A stretch of DNA of 64,000 bases, from contig MKSV01000004.1 in the NCBI GenBank assembly GCA_001897435.1, forward strand, positions 248,001 through 312,000. Direction: 5' to 3'. A model generated the notes under the pieces. That model saw only the letters and a list, made by a program, of their open reading frames with translations, ran no database searches and was not told where the DNA came from. A program made the position numbers and the translations under genes. The DNA comes from Acidobacteriales bacterium 59-55 (lineage in GTDB: Bacteria > Acidobacteriota > Terriglobia > Terriglobales > Acidobacteriaceae). This document shows positions 31,853 through 40,565 of this stretch, piece by piece (within the stretch, counting starts at the first letter, position 1; every line of letters begins with the position of its first letter).

Positions 31853-33157
31853 ATGAATGTTAATTTCGCGGAGCGGGCGCACAACCATAACTGGAAGCTG
31901 GATCCGATTGTGCGGTCGCTGCTGGATACGGACTTTTACAAGCTGCTTATGTTGCAGTTTATCTGGAAGAATTTCCTGCATCTACATGTAACTAGTGAGG
32001 TTGTGAATCGGACGATCAAAGTTCGGCTGGCCGAGCGAGTGGGCGCGGCGGCGCTCGTCGAGCAGATGGAGCATGTGCGCGGGCTCCGGTTTCGCAGGAG
32101 CGAGATGGTGTGGCTTGCTGGCAACACGTTCTATGGGACGCGGAGCATCTTTGCGCCGGAGTTCCTGGAGTGGTTGGAGCGGGACTTCAGGCTGAGCGAG
32201 TACGAGGTGACCGAGCACGAGGGGCAACTGATCCTTCGCTTCAGCGGCCTGTGGACCGAAGTGACCATGTGGGAGATCTATGCGCTGGCCATTGTGAGCG
32301 AGTTGAAGACACGCTCGGCGCTGGCGGAACTAAGCGAACTGGAGCTGGACGTTCTCTATGCCCGGGCGAAGACACGGTTATGGGACAAGATCGAGCGGCT
32401 GCGCGGGGTGAAGGATCTCCATTTGTCGGATTTCGGGACGCGGCGGAGGCATAGCTTTCTGTGGCAGGAGTATGCGGTGGAGGCGCTGCGAGCAGGGTTG
32501 GGAAATCGGCTGTCAGGTACGTCGAACACGGCGCTGGCTTATAAGCACGATCTCGAAGCCATGGGGACGAATGCGCACGAACTTCCAATGGCGCTGGCGG
32601 CGATGGCGGCGAGCGATGATGAGCTGCGAGCGTCGCAGTACAAGGTGCTGGAGCTTTGGCAGAAGAGTTATGGAGGCGCGCTGCTGGTGATGCTGCCGGA
32701 TACGTTCGGGACGACCCAGTTTCTGGAGGGCGCGCCGGACTGGGTGGCGGACTGGACCGGGCAGCGGGTCGACAGCAAAGACCCGCTGGTAGCCGGTGAC
32801 GAGTATATTGCGTGGCTGATGCGGCGGGGCCGCGACGCGCGGACGAAGCTGTTGATCGCCTCCGACGGCCTGGATGTGGAGGATATCGTGCGGCTGCATC
32901 AATATTTCCATGGGCGGATACGGTTCAGCGCCGGCTGGGGAACGCTGCTGACTAACGACTTCAGGGGGTGTCATCCGAGGGGCGAAGACACGCTGGAGCC
33001 GATCAGCCTGGTGTGCAAGCTAATGACGGTTGAGGGCAGGCCGGCGGTAAAGCTGAGTGACAATTCGCATAAATCGACGGGGCCGGCAGAGGAGATCGCG
33101 CGGTATCGGCGGGTGTTCGGGAGCGTCGAGGTAGAGGGATCTGCGGTGGTGGTGTAG
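31853..33157 (+). CDS. pncB: Nicotinate phosphoribosyltransferase
   Basis: Makes nicotinate mononucleotide from nicotinate and PRPP, the entry step of NAD salvage. At 434 residues it fits the PncB1 type. Motifs include the N-terminal 'LLDTDFYKLLMLQFIWKNF', 'HLSDFGTRRRHSFLWQEYA', 'GTSNTALAYKHDLEAMGTNA' followed by the phosphorylatable His in 'NAHELPMALAA', and the PRPP region 'FSAGWGTLLTNDF'. AAGGGG precedes the ATG. Placed right behind a toxin that destroys NAD+, it could help recovery from NAD loss; this link is inference and it may be coincidental. Confidence 0.95.
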   Translation: MNVNFAERAHNHNWKLDPIVRSLLDTDFYKLLMLQFIWKNFLHLHVTSEVVNRTIKVRLAERVGAAALVEQMEHVRGLRFRRSEMVWLAGNTFYGTRSIFAPEFLEWLERDFRLSEYEVTEHEGQLILRFSGLWTEVTMWEIYALAIVSELKTRSALAELSELELDVLYARAKTRLWDKIERLRGVKDLHLSDFGTRRRHSFLWQEYAVEALRAGLGNRLSGTSNTALAYKHDLEAMGTNAHELPMALAAMAASDDELRASQYKVLELWQKSYGGALLVMLPDTFGTTQFLEGAPDWVADWTGQRVDSKDPLVAGDEYIAWLMRRGRDARTKLLIASDGLDVEDIVRLHQYFHGRIRFSAGWGTLLTNDFRGCHPRGEDTLEPISLVCKLMTVEGRPAVKLSDNSHKSTGPAEEIARYRRVFGSVEVEGSAVVV

Positions 33158-33343
33158 AACGCTGTCGATTGCTATGACTTATTGGGCAGCGTTGGCGAGG
33201 TGAAACAGTAACTTGCGCTGGGCATTAGCTATGGACTTGTGATCGACGCCTACACGTGTGAGCGCCTCCGCGAGCGACTCCAGCTAGCTAGAACCTGGCA
33301 TAACTCGCACGCGCCAATTTCCATCGCGGTACACTCGAGGACG

Positions 33344-34393
33344 ATGGATTCCCCTAACCCAAAGAGCATCACGTTGGCCGACGTTGCCAAGGCTGCGGGA
33401 GTCGCCACTATGACCGTCTCCCGCTACCTCAATGGACACCCCAACATCACCGAGAAGACCGCTCGCAAGGTCAAGGCCTCTATCGACGCTCTCGGCTACC
33501 GTCCCAACCAGGCTGCCCGCATGCTCATGGGACAGCCTTCCCGGGTCATCGGACTCATCCTCCCCGATATCGCCAACCCCTTTTTCTCCTCCATCGCCCA
33601 CAGCGTCCAGCAGACCGCTCACGCCCGCGGCTATCTTGTCTGGATCGCGGCCACCAACGACGAGGCCAACATAGACCTCCAACTCATCGAGCGCATGCGC
33701 GACCACCATGTCGATGGCATACTTCTCATCGCCTCTTTCCACACCATCCTCCGCCCTCGCGATCTCGGCAACGTCCCTCTCATTGCGCTTGAGCGCCCCG
33801 TCCGCGTTCCTCCTGCCCACCCAAAACTACTCGTAGACTTCGTCAAAATCGAAGATCGCAACGCCGCCCGCGAAGCCGTCGAGCACCTTATCTCCCATGG
33901 TTACCGTCGCATCGCCTGCTTCGGCCTCAACTCCAAGATTCACTCCATCGAAGAGCGCATCCTCGGCTACCAGGAGGCCATGCGCGCCCACAACCTCACT
34001 CCGCTCCCCTATGTCCAGTGCGAAGACAAGCAATCCGCCATCCGTGTCATCCGCAAGCTCATGGCCGGGCGTGCACCCGTCCAGGCCATCTTCCCAGCCA
34101 ATGGAGCCGCCACCATCCTCGCCCTCGAAGCTCTCGACGAACTCCACTACTCCGTCCCCGATCAGGTCGCGCTTTTCTCCTTCGGCGACATTCCTCTCGC
34201 TCACGTCTTCCGCCCCAAGATCAGCGCCGTCAGCCAGCCCACCGAGCTACTTGGCGAGATCGCCACTCGCCATCTCCTTGATCTTATTGCCACTCGCAGC
34301 AGTCCCACTGGTATCCGCACCAGCATCCCTGCCTCGTACCTCATCCGCGAGTCCTGCGGCTGCCATCGCCCTACTCCCGACAAGAACTACTAG
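33344..34393 (+). CDS. LacI-family transcriptional regulator
   Basis: A 349-residue repressor of the LacI/GalR type. The helix-turn-helix is 'TLADVAKAAGVATMTVSRYL' (about residues 9-28), with the hinge region 'KVKASIDALGYRPNQAARML'. The sugar-binding core has 'VIGLILPDIANPFFSSIAHS' and 'VPDQVALFSFGDIPLAHVF'. ATG 33344 is used since GAGGA lies just before it and the DNA-binding domain starts there; an upstream extension has no domain. No sugar genes adjoin it, so its target is unknown. It is the last ordinary gene before the candidate biosynthetic cluster and might control it, though only position suggests this. Confidence 0.92.
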   Translation: MDSPNPKSITLADVAKAAGVATMTVSRYLNGHPNITEKTARKVKASIDALGYRPNQAARMLMGQPSRVIGLILPDIANPFFSSIAHSVQQTAHARGYLVWIAATNDEANIDLQLIERMRDHHVDGILLIASFHTILRPRDLGNVPLIALERPVRVPPAHPKLLVDFVKIEDRNAAREAVEHLISHGYRRIACFGLNSKIHSIEERILGYQEAMRAHNLTPLPYVQCEDKQSAIRVIRKLMAGRAPVQAIFPANGAATILALEALDELHYSVPDQVALFSFGDIPLAHVFRPKISAVSQPTELLGEIATRHLLDLIATRSSPTGIRTSIPASYLIRESCGCHRPTPDKNY

Positions 34394-34411
34394 AGAATGT
34401 TATGGACTTTG

Positions 34412-34436
34412 CCCCAGAGCAGGCTCTTTGCTGGGG
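34412..34436 (+). terminator. Possible terminator of the LacI gene
   Basis: CCCCAG and CTGGGG arms with a 13-base loop, followed by TTGATTGT, about 20 bases after the LacI stop. The stem is short and the T tract imperfect. The remaining bases up to the glycosyltransferase hold no gene. Confidence 0.35.
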
Positions 34437-34628
34437 TTGATTGTCTCCAGCATGGATGGATGAAGGGTGCGCGGAAGGTATCTTCGTCGGATGTGACGAA
34501 TGAGGAGTGGTAGTTTGTGCTGCCGTATTTGCTTGGATAGTCAATTCAGGTGGCCTCCAGATACGCCTATGTCCTGCAGAAGAAGAGGTACTATCGTACG
34601 GAACGCTGAGCCTGGTGAGTCCCGTCAA

Positions 34629-36056
34629 ATGAAGTTCTTATTTGCTGCCTATTGCATGATGAACGATGGGTCTGGTAATTCACTCATTGGCGTCTATAAG
34701 CGCTGCTTGCGGATTGGCCTGGAGTTGCACGCGCGTGGACATCAGGTAGCCGTCATCTGTCCGGGACGACACGGTCTTCGGGACGCTACTGTAGCTGCGG
34801 CAGAGGGGTGTATTCAGTTTATCGATCCTCCATTGCGGGCTTATTTCCACTCTTCTGCACGATACAAACGTCGTTGCCTGCGCCGAGCCATTCGAGACTT
34901 TGCCCCAGATGCCGTTACGATTGGCGAGGTCCCCATGCGTGGTATTTTGCTGGATGTTGCAGTGGCTTCCTGCGAGTTACGTATCCCGACCATCATCCTC
35001 GATAATGCCAGCCGCCCTCATCTTGCCGCCAAGTTTGTAAAAGATCATGGAGCTATCGCCGACGGTATCGCCCTGATGGGCCCCAGCTCGCTTCAGATGA
35101 AAGATCCTCCAGCCTTCTACTGCGGCATCGCTCCCTTCATCAAACTTCCCAACGAAGCGGCTACTCGAACGCTGAACGAAGCATGGCCGCAAAGCAACTC
35201 CGTGATAACCGTGCTGGGTTATGAACGCAAGGCGGAGGACCTCGCGATCGCCTTCATGCGAGCCATGCCGTATCTGCCGTGCAGTGTCGTCTTGATCGCG
35301 CCTGATGTTGCGGCGACAAGGGCACGACTACAGGTACTTCCGATCCGCGTGCGAGACAAGTTTCATGTGATGGCCTTGCCCGACGAAGGGGTGCTCTTTG
35401 AAGCCATCCGCCGATCGAGCATTGTTATCGGCAAGCTCGGCTTTATGCAGATGATCGAATCCATCTGCCTGGGGACACCGTTTCTGGGGCTTTACTATCG
35501 CGGCTGCTTTCCCCTTTGGGGGCTTCCGCCGCGAATGCTCCGTGTCGTGGGCCAGACGTCCTCAACCAGAGCTACACTGCCTGTCTGCCTTCGATTTTTG
35601 CGACTTCTCTATACCGGTCGGCTGTTCATCGGCGACGTGCATCGCGGCGGCTTCAGCGGGCAGTCCATGGCGTGTGATTTTCTGGAGCGCATGGCTGGTA
35701 ATCTGCGGCCCGGCGTCACGGAGGACGCCTCTCACCATGGATATAGTGTCGACGATGTTACCCGAGCATTGCGGGCGCGGCATCCTGCGCGCTCGATTGA
35801 TGTGCTCTGGGTGCGCTCGGCTCCAATGTGCGACACGACCAATGAGAAAGTCCACCTGTTGATCGCCGCCTACCGCAGTGGCTCACGTCAGCAGATCGTC
35901 GTGCTTTGGGGAAGGCGATTTGCAGATCGGATCTTCGCCCAGCAGGCCTGTGCTGCGGCCCTCTCAGAGCCTGCGCGCCGCATCTGGTTTCAATCGCTGG
36001 ACGCAACGCTATGGATTGAAGAAGAGTTGAGCGAGGACGATCTTCCTAGGTTTTAG
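34629..36056 (+). CDS. GT-B-fold glycosyltransferase (MurG/GT28-like)
   Basis: A 475-residue protein starting MKFLFAAYCMMNDGSGNSL, like the first strand and glycine loop of GT-B enzymes. The C-terminal nucleotide-sugar site is seen in 'FHVMALPDEGVLFEAIRRSS' and 'IVIGKLGFMQMIESICLGTP', the GT28-type pattern of a helix with Gly then a Glu binding the ribose or the base. The last 120 residues show no domain. It would move a sugar to a lipid or other small acceptor. GGTGAG precedes the ATG; longer starts upstream have poor composition. It stands alone at the left edge of the cluster, convergent with the phosphopantetheinyl transferase gene. Confidence 0.65.
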   Translation: MKFLFAAYCMMNDGSGNSLIGVYKRCLRIGLELHARGHQVAVICPGRHGLRDATVAAAEGCIQFIDPPLRAYFHSSARYKRRCLRRAIRDFAPDAVTIGEVPMRGILLDVAVASCELRIPTIILDNASRPHLAAKFVKDHGAIADGIALMGPSSLQMKDPPAFYCGIAPFIKLPNEAATRTLNEAWPQSNSVITVLGYERKAEDLAIAFMRAMPYLPCSVVLIAPDVAATRARLQVLPIRVRDKFHVMALPDEGVLFEAIRRSSIVIGKLGFMQMIESICLGTPFLGLYYRGCFPLWGLPPRMLRVVGQTSSTRATLPVCLRFLRLLYTGRLFIGDVHRGGFSGQSMACDFLERMAGNLRPGVTEDASHHGYSVDDVTRALRARHPARSIDVLWVRSAPMCDTTNEKVHLLIAAYRSGSRQQIVVLWGRRFADRIFAQQACAAALSEPARRIWFQSLDATLWIEEELSEDDLPRF

Positions 36057-36074
36057 CGCAGCATCCGCAGGGGT

Positions 36075-36854
36075 CTAGCTCAAGGCATGAAGCTGATGCA
36101 GCCATGTAGCCGCCGGTAGCAGGGGACCGACGGACAGGTCTTCCAGCGGCTGCGTGCAGGCGAGCGCTGCTGTGGAAGGCATCCCGATGGAAAGCTCATA
36201 AAGCCAGACGGCCGCGCCTCCTTCAAGGGAAACCGGCTCGGTCGCATTGTGGACTGAGAATCCCGCCAGCGTTCCTTCGATACCTGCACCGATCGCCTTC
36301 AGGCACGCCTCTTTGCGAACCCATATCCGCAGAAATTCAGACTCTTGATCCTCGATTGCTATCGACGTGAGGTAAGCGATCTCTTTGGGATGAAAGAAGC
36401 GCCGTGCGATCGCCATTGCATCGGACCGCGGACGCGAGCGCTCTACATCCACGCCTACATGAGCGCAGTGTTCCTTTGACTCTGCAATGGCGAACACTGC
36501 TAATTCACCAGAGTGCGAGAGGTTGAACTGCAAGGAATTTTCCGCGCGCAGAGCGGGTTTGCCATCAGGCCCATACTGAAACGGCTCCGCACAATATCCT
36601 TCTCCTGTCGCTTCTCCAAGCAGTATTCGCAGGATCGTCCGGCATTGCAGAAACCTGGCCTTCGCCTCCGAGTTGTTCATGCGTTCAGCTGCCGAGCGCT
36701 CGTCGGAAGGAAGCATCGCCATGCAAAGTCGTGTGTCCAGGGCCCCTGCCGGCTGCAGCGTAACTATGGATACGCGCACACGACTGGATGAAGTACCTCG
36801 CTGTTTCGGTTTGTGCTTCTGATGCTGGTGGGGGTTAAAGAATTCGCTCCCCAT
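36075..36854 (-). CDS. 4'-phosphopantetheinyl transferase (Sfp type)
   Basis: Transfers the phosphopantetheine arm from coenzyme A to a carrier-protein serine. The 259-residue, two-lobe Sfp type is recognised by 'LQFNLSHSGELAVFAIA' (110-115 FNLSHS), 'VGVDVERSRPR' (metal Asp/Glu, 134-138) and 'LRIWVRKEACLKAIGAGI' (WVRKEACLK 178-186). Start ATG 36854 has GGAGGGAG just upstream; seven more residues would fit a longer start. It is last in the minus-strand block and overlaps the carbamoyltransferase end by 20 bases. The natural substrate is the carrier protein encoded five genes upstream in the same transcript. Confidence 0.9.
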   Translation of the reverse strand: MGSEFFNPHQHQKHKPKQRGTSSSRVRVSIVTLQPAGALDTRLCMAMLPSDERSAAERMNNSEAKARFLQCRTILRILLGEATGEGYCAEPFQYGPDGKPALRAENSLQFNLSHSGELAVFAIAESKEHCAHVGVDVERSRPRSDAMAIARRFFHPKEIAYLTSIAIEDQESEFLRIWVRKEACLKAIGAGIEGTLAGFSVHNATEPVSLEGGAAVWLYELSIGMPSTAALACTQPLEDLSVGPLLPAATWLHQLHALS

Positions 36855-38724
36855 GTGCTCCCTCCTTCTCCACAACGAAGTTGTGCAGGACTAGCAGATC
36901 GATATTGGTCGAACAGAAACAATCAACTGCATCCTGCGGAGTCTCCACGATCGGTTTGCCGGCGACATTGAAAGATGTATTGAGAAGCACCGGCACTCCG
37001 GTTCGCCTGCCAAAGGCTGCGATCACTGCATGAAACTCCGGGTGCGTGTCTGCTGATACGGTCTGCACGCGTGCGGTCCCATCCACATGCGTGACGGCTG
37101 GGATGCTCGATATCTTTTCGGGGAGGACAGCCACCACGCGCAACATAAAAGGGCTAGGTCCGGTTAGCACGAAGAACTCAGCGGCTCGTTCTTCGAGCAC
37201 GGCCGGTGCGAAAGGACGAAACGGCTCGCGGTGTTTCACGCGATGGTTAAGGTGATCTTTCATGGATGGCGAGCGCGGGTCGGCGAGAATGCTGCGCTGT
37301 CCCAGGGATCGTGGTCCGAACTCGGACCCGCCCTGAAACCAACCCACGATGAGTCCCTCCGCGATCTTCTCCGCAGTGTACTCATGGACAGCATCAACGC
37401 GACGGAAGGGCAACCCGGACTGCATGAGTGCCAACTCAATCTCTTCATCTGTATACGGTGGGCCAAGCGCATCTGTGGTGTGCAGGTCAGATGCGCGCAA
37501 TACGCCCGAAGCGAATGCGTTCAGGTTACACCGCTTCAAGAGGAACCGTTCGCCATGTAAGGCGCAACCCAGCGCGTGGCCGCAGTCGCCGGCATTCGGC
37601 ATCATGTAGACCTGTTTGAACCGGGAAGCATGGAAGGCCATCTCATTACTTACGCTATTGAGAGCCGTGCCACCGGCAATGCAAAGGTTCGCGGAACCCG
37701 AACGGCGTTCCAGCGCTTGCACGGCGTTCACCATAATGTCGTTGAGCAGAAGTTGAATACCGCAGGCGAGGTCTTCATGTGCCGGAGTGATGGGCTCTCC
37801 GGGTTCGCGACGCGGAATGCCGAGCGAATCCAGCGCCTCGGTCAGTGTCTCGCGATCAAGGAAACGAAACGCGCCGTCATCCTGCAATGACAGGCTGGAG
37901 CGCAAGGCGCGGTAGCAGGTATCTCTGCCAAAAGAAGACAGCCCCATCGTCTTGCCCTCCTCGCCACTTTCGAAGCCGAGGTAGTCATTGATGAATCCAT
38001 AAAGCGCGCCGGGACTGGATGTTGGTGCGGTATGCTCCGCGAAGACCTGCACGGAATTACCCGCACCGTGGCTTAAAGTCATTGCGAGACACCTGCCGCT
38101 CAGCCTGAAGAGCGGCTCACCGGAGGCGTCCGCCGTCAGAATGGCCGCATCCTCAAAGCCGCTTGCGAGATACGCTTGAGCCCTGTGTATCAGGTGGTGT
38201 TCAAGATCGGTATGCACCTCCGCGTTCGGAAAGAGAGCGCCAAGCGATCTTCCCATCCAACTGCGGTTGATCGCAAAGTGCGACTCACTGCCGACAACCA
38301 TATCGATATCGTTGGCACTCATCGGAAGCCCGCGAAGGAGGCAGGCTAAAAAAGGCTCCCATGAATCCTCGAACACAGACACCGGTGGCATGGTGCCATC
38401 CCGGTTGCTGAGCATAAAGCGGATGCCGGAGGGGATCGACCCACGGCGCTCTTCAACCTCTTTCAACTCTTCCCGCGCCATGAGCAGAGAATACTTTTGC
38501 GCGACGAATCGTTCAAAGTTGAGCGCGCGAATCCCATAACGCGACGAGATCAGAGCAAAACTCGCACCGTGGCCGGTCGAACACATTCCCAGGATGTTGT
38601 AGTTTCCATCAGGTCGACGTCGCTGTTGCAGGCGGCGCGCGAAGTTACGGAATCTTCTATCGGGCTGCAACATTCCGACGCCTCGAACAACCTGCGATCC
38701 AAACGATCGCGCCGATGTCAACAC
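36835..38724 (-). CDS. O-carbamoyltransferase (NodU/CmcH/TobZ family)
   Basis: Uses carbamoyl phosphate and ATP to make carbamoyl-adenylate and pass the carbamoyl group to a hydroxyl, often on a sugar. About 629 residues, the usual length. The YrdC-like adenylate half and the Kae1-like half are seen: 'HTDLEHHLIHRAQAYLASGF' (metal histidines), 'ALYGFINDYLGFESGEEGKT' (GKTMGL follows), 'IAGGTALNSVSNEMAF', 'GSEFGPRSLGQRSILADPR', 'HREPFRPFAPAVL' and 'VLLNTSFNVAGKPIVETPQD'. The start is not fixed: a GTG with GGAGG before it was chosen, overlapping the previous gene by 7 bases; an ATG five codons upstream and a TTG are alternatives. It points to a carbamoylated product. Confidence 0.88.
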   Translation of the reverse strand: MLTSARSFGSQVVRGVGMLQPDRRFRNFARRLQQRRRPDGNYNILGMCSTGHGASFALISSRYGIRALNFERFVAQKYSLLMAREELKEVEERRGSIPSGIRFMLSNRDGTMPPVSVFEDSWEPFLACLLRGLPMSANDIDMVVGSESHFAINRSWMGRSLGALFPNAEVHTDLEHHLIHRAQAYLASGFEDAAILTADASGEPLFRLSGRCLAMTLSHGAGNSVQVFAEHTAPTSSPGALYGFINDYLGFESGEEGKTMGLSSFGRDTCYRALRSSLSLQDDGAFRFLDRETLTEALDSLGIPRREPGEPITPAHEDLACGIQLLLNDIMVNAVQALERRSGSANLCIAGGTALNSVSNEMAFHASRFKQVYMMPNAGDCGHALGCALHGERFLLKRCNLNAFASGVLRASDLHTTDALGPPYTDEEIELALMQSGLPFRRVDAVHEYTAEKIAEGLIVGWFQGGSEFGPRSLGQRSILADPRSPSMKDHLNHRVKHREPFRPFAPAVLEERAAEFFVLTGPSPFMLRVVAVLPEKISSIPAVTHVDGTARVQTVSADTHPEFHAVIAAFGRRTGVPVLLNTSFNVAGKPIVETPQDAVDCFCSTNIDLLVLHNFVVEKEGAHGERIL

Positions 38725-40565
38725 GCTGCCTCCGGCCATGTTGCACGTAATCCGGCTTCTACATCCAGATGCGTGAAGCCCGCATCGGCAAACGGCAGGT
38801 TTCTGCGCGGAACACCAAAGTGGACCTGCACCTCGGCGTTCCACCAGCCTTTCGACCGGCCGCGCAGGCGAACCGGAATAACCGTCGCTTGTAATTCGGT
38901 AGCGAGCCTGGCCATGGCTGGCGACCATGTCACCAAAGGGTGGTACCCCCTGTCGGCCCAGCAGCATATCTCCTCAAAACCATGGGAGAGTGCGGACTCC
39001 AGCAAGGTGTATGGAAAGATGCAGGGTAGTCCGAACATCGCCACCCATCCGACAAAGAATCGGTAGAGCCACGTATCGCCGGGGCGGCGATAAAAGTGGC
39101 TCTCGAAAAAAGGACGGTCACTTACTCCCAGCATCACTCGTCGACCAAGGCTGGGGGGGAGCGATTTGACCACGGCAAGAAACTCCACCGGATGGCGACG
39201 GTCGCTGCGGCGCAATGCGAAGATGAGCGGGCCGGATAAATCTTGAAGGCTCTCGAATCCTGTCGCGCGTTCTCGCAATACAATCCTCAACATCAATCGC
39301 CTGAAAATCGGAGACACAATCCCACGCAGAGCGGTTCCTGTGAAAGAGAATTGCCAGGCCGGGGCTTTATGCCTCCAAGGAGAACGAACCGCGATACCGT
39401 CTTCCTCATTCAACGCTTCTTCAGCATCCGGCACCGACGAGTCAAGCAGCATCGCCATCACATCTGCCTGTTCGATGGAATCGAGCGGCAGAGTCTTCAG
39501 GAACTCGCGTACTGTCGAAAGCTGGCCGACAGAGAGGTTGCTCTCGATATAGCGGACCAGCCTCGCCGCTCTCCTGGGGGAATCACGATCCTGAACAATC
39601 TCATCAAGATTAATCGGCTCGCGCTGCAGTTCTTCCGCACTGAGAGATGAAGACGCTGTGCCTTCGAACACGCGCACACCGGCGCGCTCCCAGAACTCGC
39701 GGGACTCCGGTCGCAGGCAGCCGTCGCTTATAACCGCAGAGCTCAGGGACGGCCCCGCTGCGCGCCTGAACAGGGCTTTGCCCGGCACTGATCTTTGCTT
39801 CGCGAGAATGTAGGCTTCCACAGAGTCCGCGACTGCGCGAGTGGCAACGAGTCTGGATGCAGTGCTCGAACGCACTGCCCGCAGCAGATGGTGAGGGGTT
39901 GAGGACTGGGAGAAGAGCACCGGCTTTCCAATTCGCAACGATGAGAGCATGCTGGACATCCATTGCAAGCCAGGCTGCGGGAACGCCGCGACAACCGTTA
40001 ACGATGTTCGTTCCCCTTGCCGCTGTCCCAGTTGCTCCATTTGCTCCATGACTTCTCGGTGTGTGGAGATCCACGAGCGAACAATCGGATCGCAGCACGT
40101 GTACTCGATGGCCGGGTCGACCCCGGAGATAGGTATCCGCAACGCAGCTACATCCAGAGCCAATTTGGAGGGAGTCTCCATATCGTCCACCCGCAACAAG
40201 GGACAGGCCATGGCCTCGATGTCCTGTCCTGCCGTAAAGACGACGAGTTGAGCAGAGACCTCGGCCGCGATGGCTCGCAGCGTCTCAGTTGAAGCATTCG
40301 CATCAATGATGACAGGGACTAAGCCACGCAAAGTGCATCCCAGTAACAACGCGGTCCACTCCGGGCAGACAGGCGCATACAGCACAACCCGATCACCCTT
40401 GCGCAGCTTGCACTGGGCAAGCAGATGTGCCGCGTAAAGGCTGTTTCGATAGAGTTGTTCAAAGCTCCACCATCTCGTTCCGAAGGTTGCACGGGCTCCC
40501 ACGACGCGACGGGCCGCGAACCCTGGCAATGTTTCCAGCAATGTCTGTAGTGTGGGTTCCGTCAT
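38718..40565 (-). CDS. Degenerate adenylation-domain / acyltransferase fusion
   Basis: A 615-residue protein. Residues 1-400 follow the AMP-dependent ligase fold ('WSFEQLYRNSLYAAHLLAQC', 'RKGDRVVLYAPVCPEWTALL', 'RGLVPVIIDANAS', 'GVRVFEGTASSSLSAEEL'), but the ATP-binding loop TSGTTGxPKG is replaced (CCDPIVRSWI, about 157-166) and the 'YGxTE' motif has become 'EGTASSS'. Residues about 405-600 resemble a PlsC/LPLAT acyltransferase ('GPLIFALRRSDRRHPVEFLA', 'GVSDRPFFESHFY', 'PCIFPYTLLESALSHGFEEI'), where the NHxxxxD catalytic pair is not preserved. Both parts look inactive by their usual chemistry, so it may be a carrier or structural partner. It overlaps the ketosynthase stop in ATGA. Confidence 0.65.
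   Translation of the reverse strand: MTEPTLQTLLETLPGFAARRVVGARATFGTRWWSFEQLYRNSLYAAHLLAQCKLRKGDRVVLYAPVCPEWTALLLGCTLRGLVPVIIDANASTETLRAIAAEVSAQLVVFTAGQDIEAMACPLLRVDDMETPSKLALDVAALRIPISGVDPAIEYTCCDPIVRSWISTHREVMEQMEQLGQRQGERTSLTVVAAFPQPGLQWMSSMLSSLRIGKPVLFSQSSTPHHLLRAVRSSTASRLVATRAVADSVEAYILAKQRSVPGKALFRRAAGPSLSSAVISDGCLRPESREFWERAGVRVFEGTASSSLSAEELQREPINLDEIVQDRDSPRRAARLVRYIESNLSVGQLSTVREFLKTLPLDSIEQADVMAMLLDSSVPDAEEALNEEDGIAVRSPWRHKAPAWQFSFTGTALRGIVSPIFRRLMLRIVLRERATGFESLQDLSGPLIFALRRSDRRHPVEFLAVVKSLPPSLGRRVMLGVSDRPFFESHFYRRPGDTWLYRFFVGWVAMFGLPCIFPYTLLESALSHGFEEICCWADRGYHPLVTWSPAMARLATELQATVIPVRLRGRSKGWWNAEVQVHFGVPRRNLPFADAGFTHLDVEAGLRATWPEAAC

Noticed and set aside
30599..33157. RES-Xre and pncB considered as part of a prophage or genomic island
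   Set aside because: No integrase, att-like duplication, tRNA or phage gene is near.
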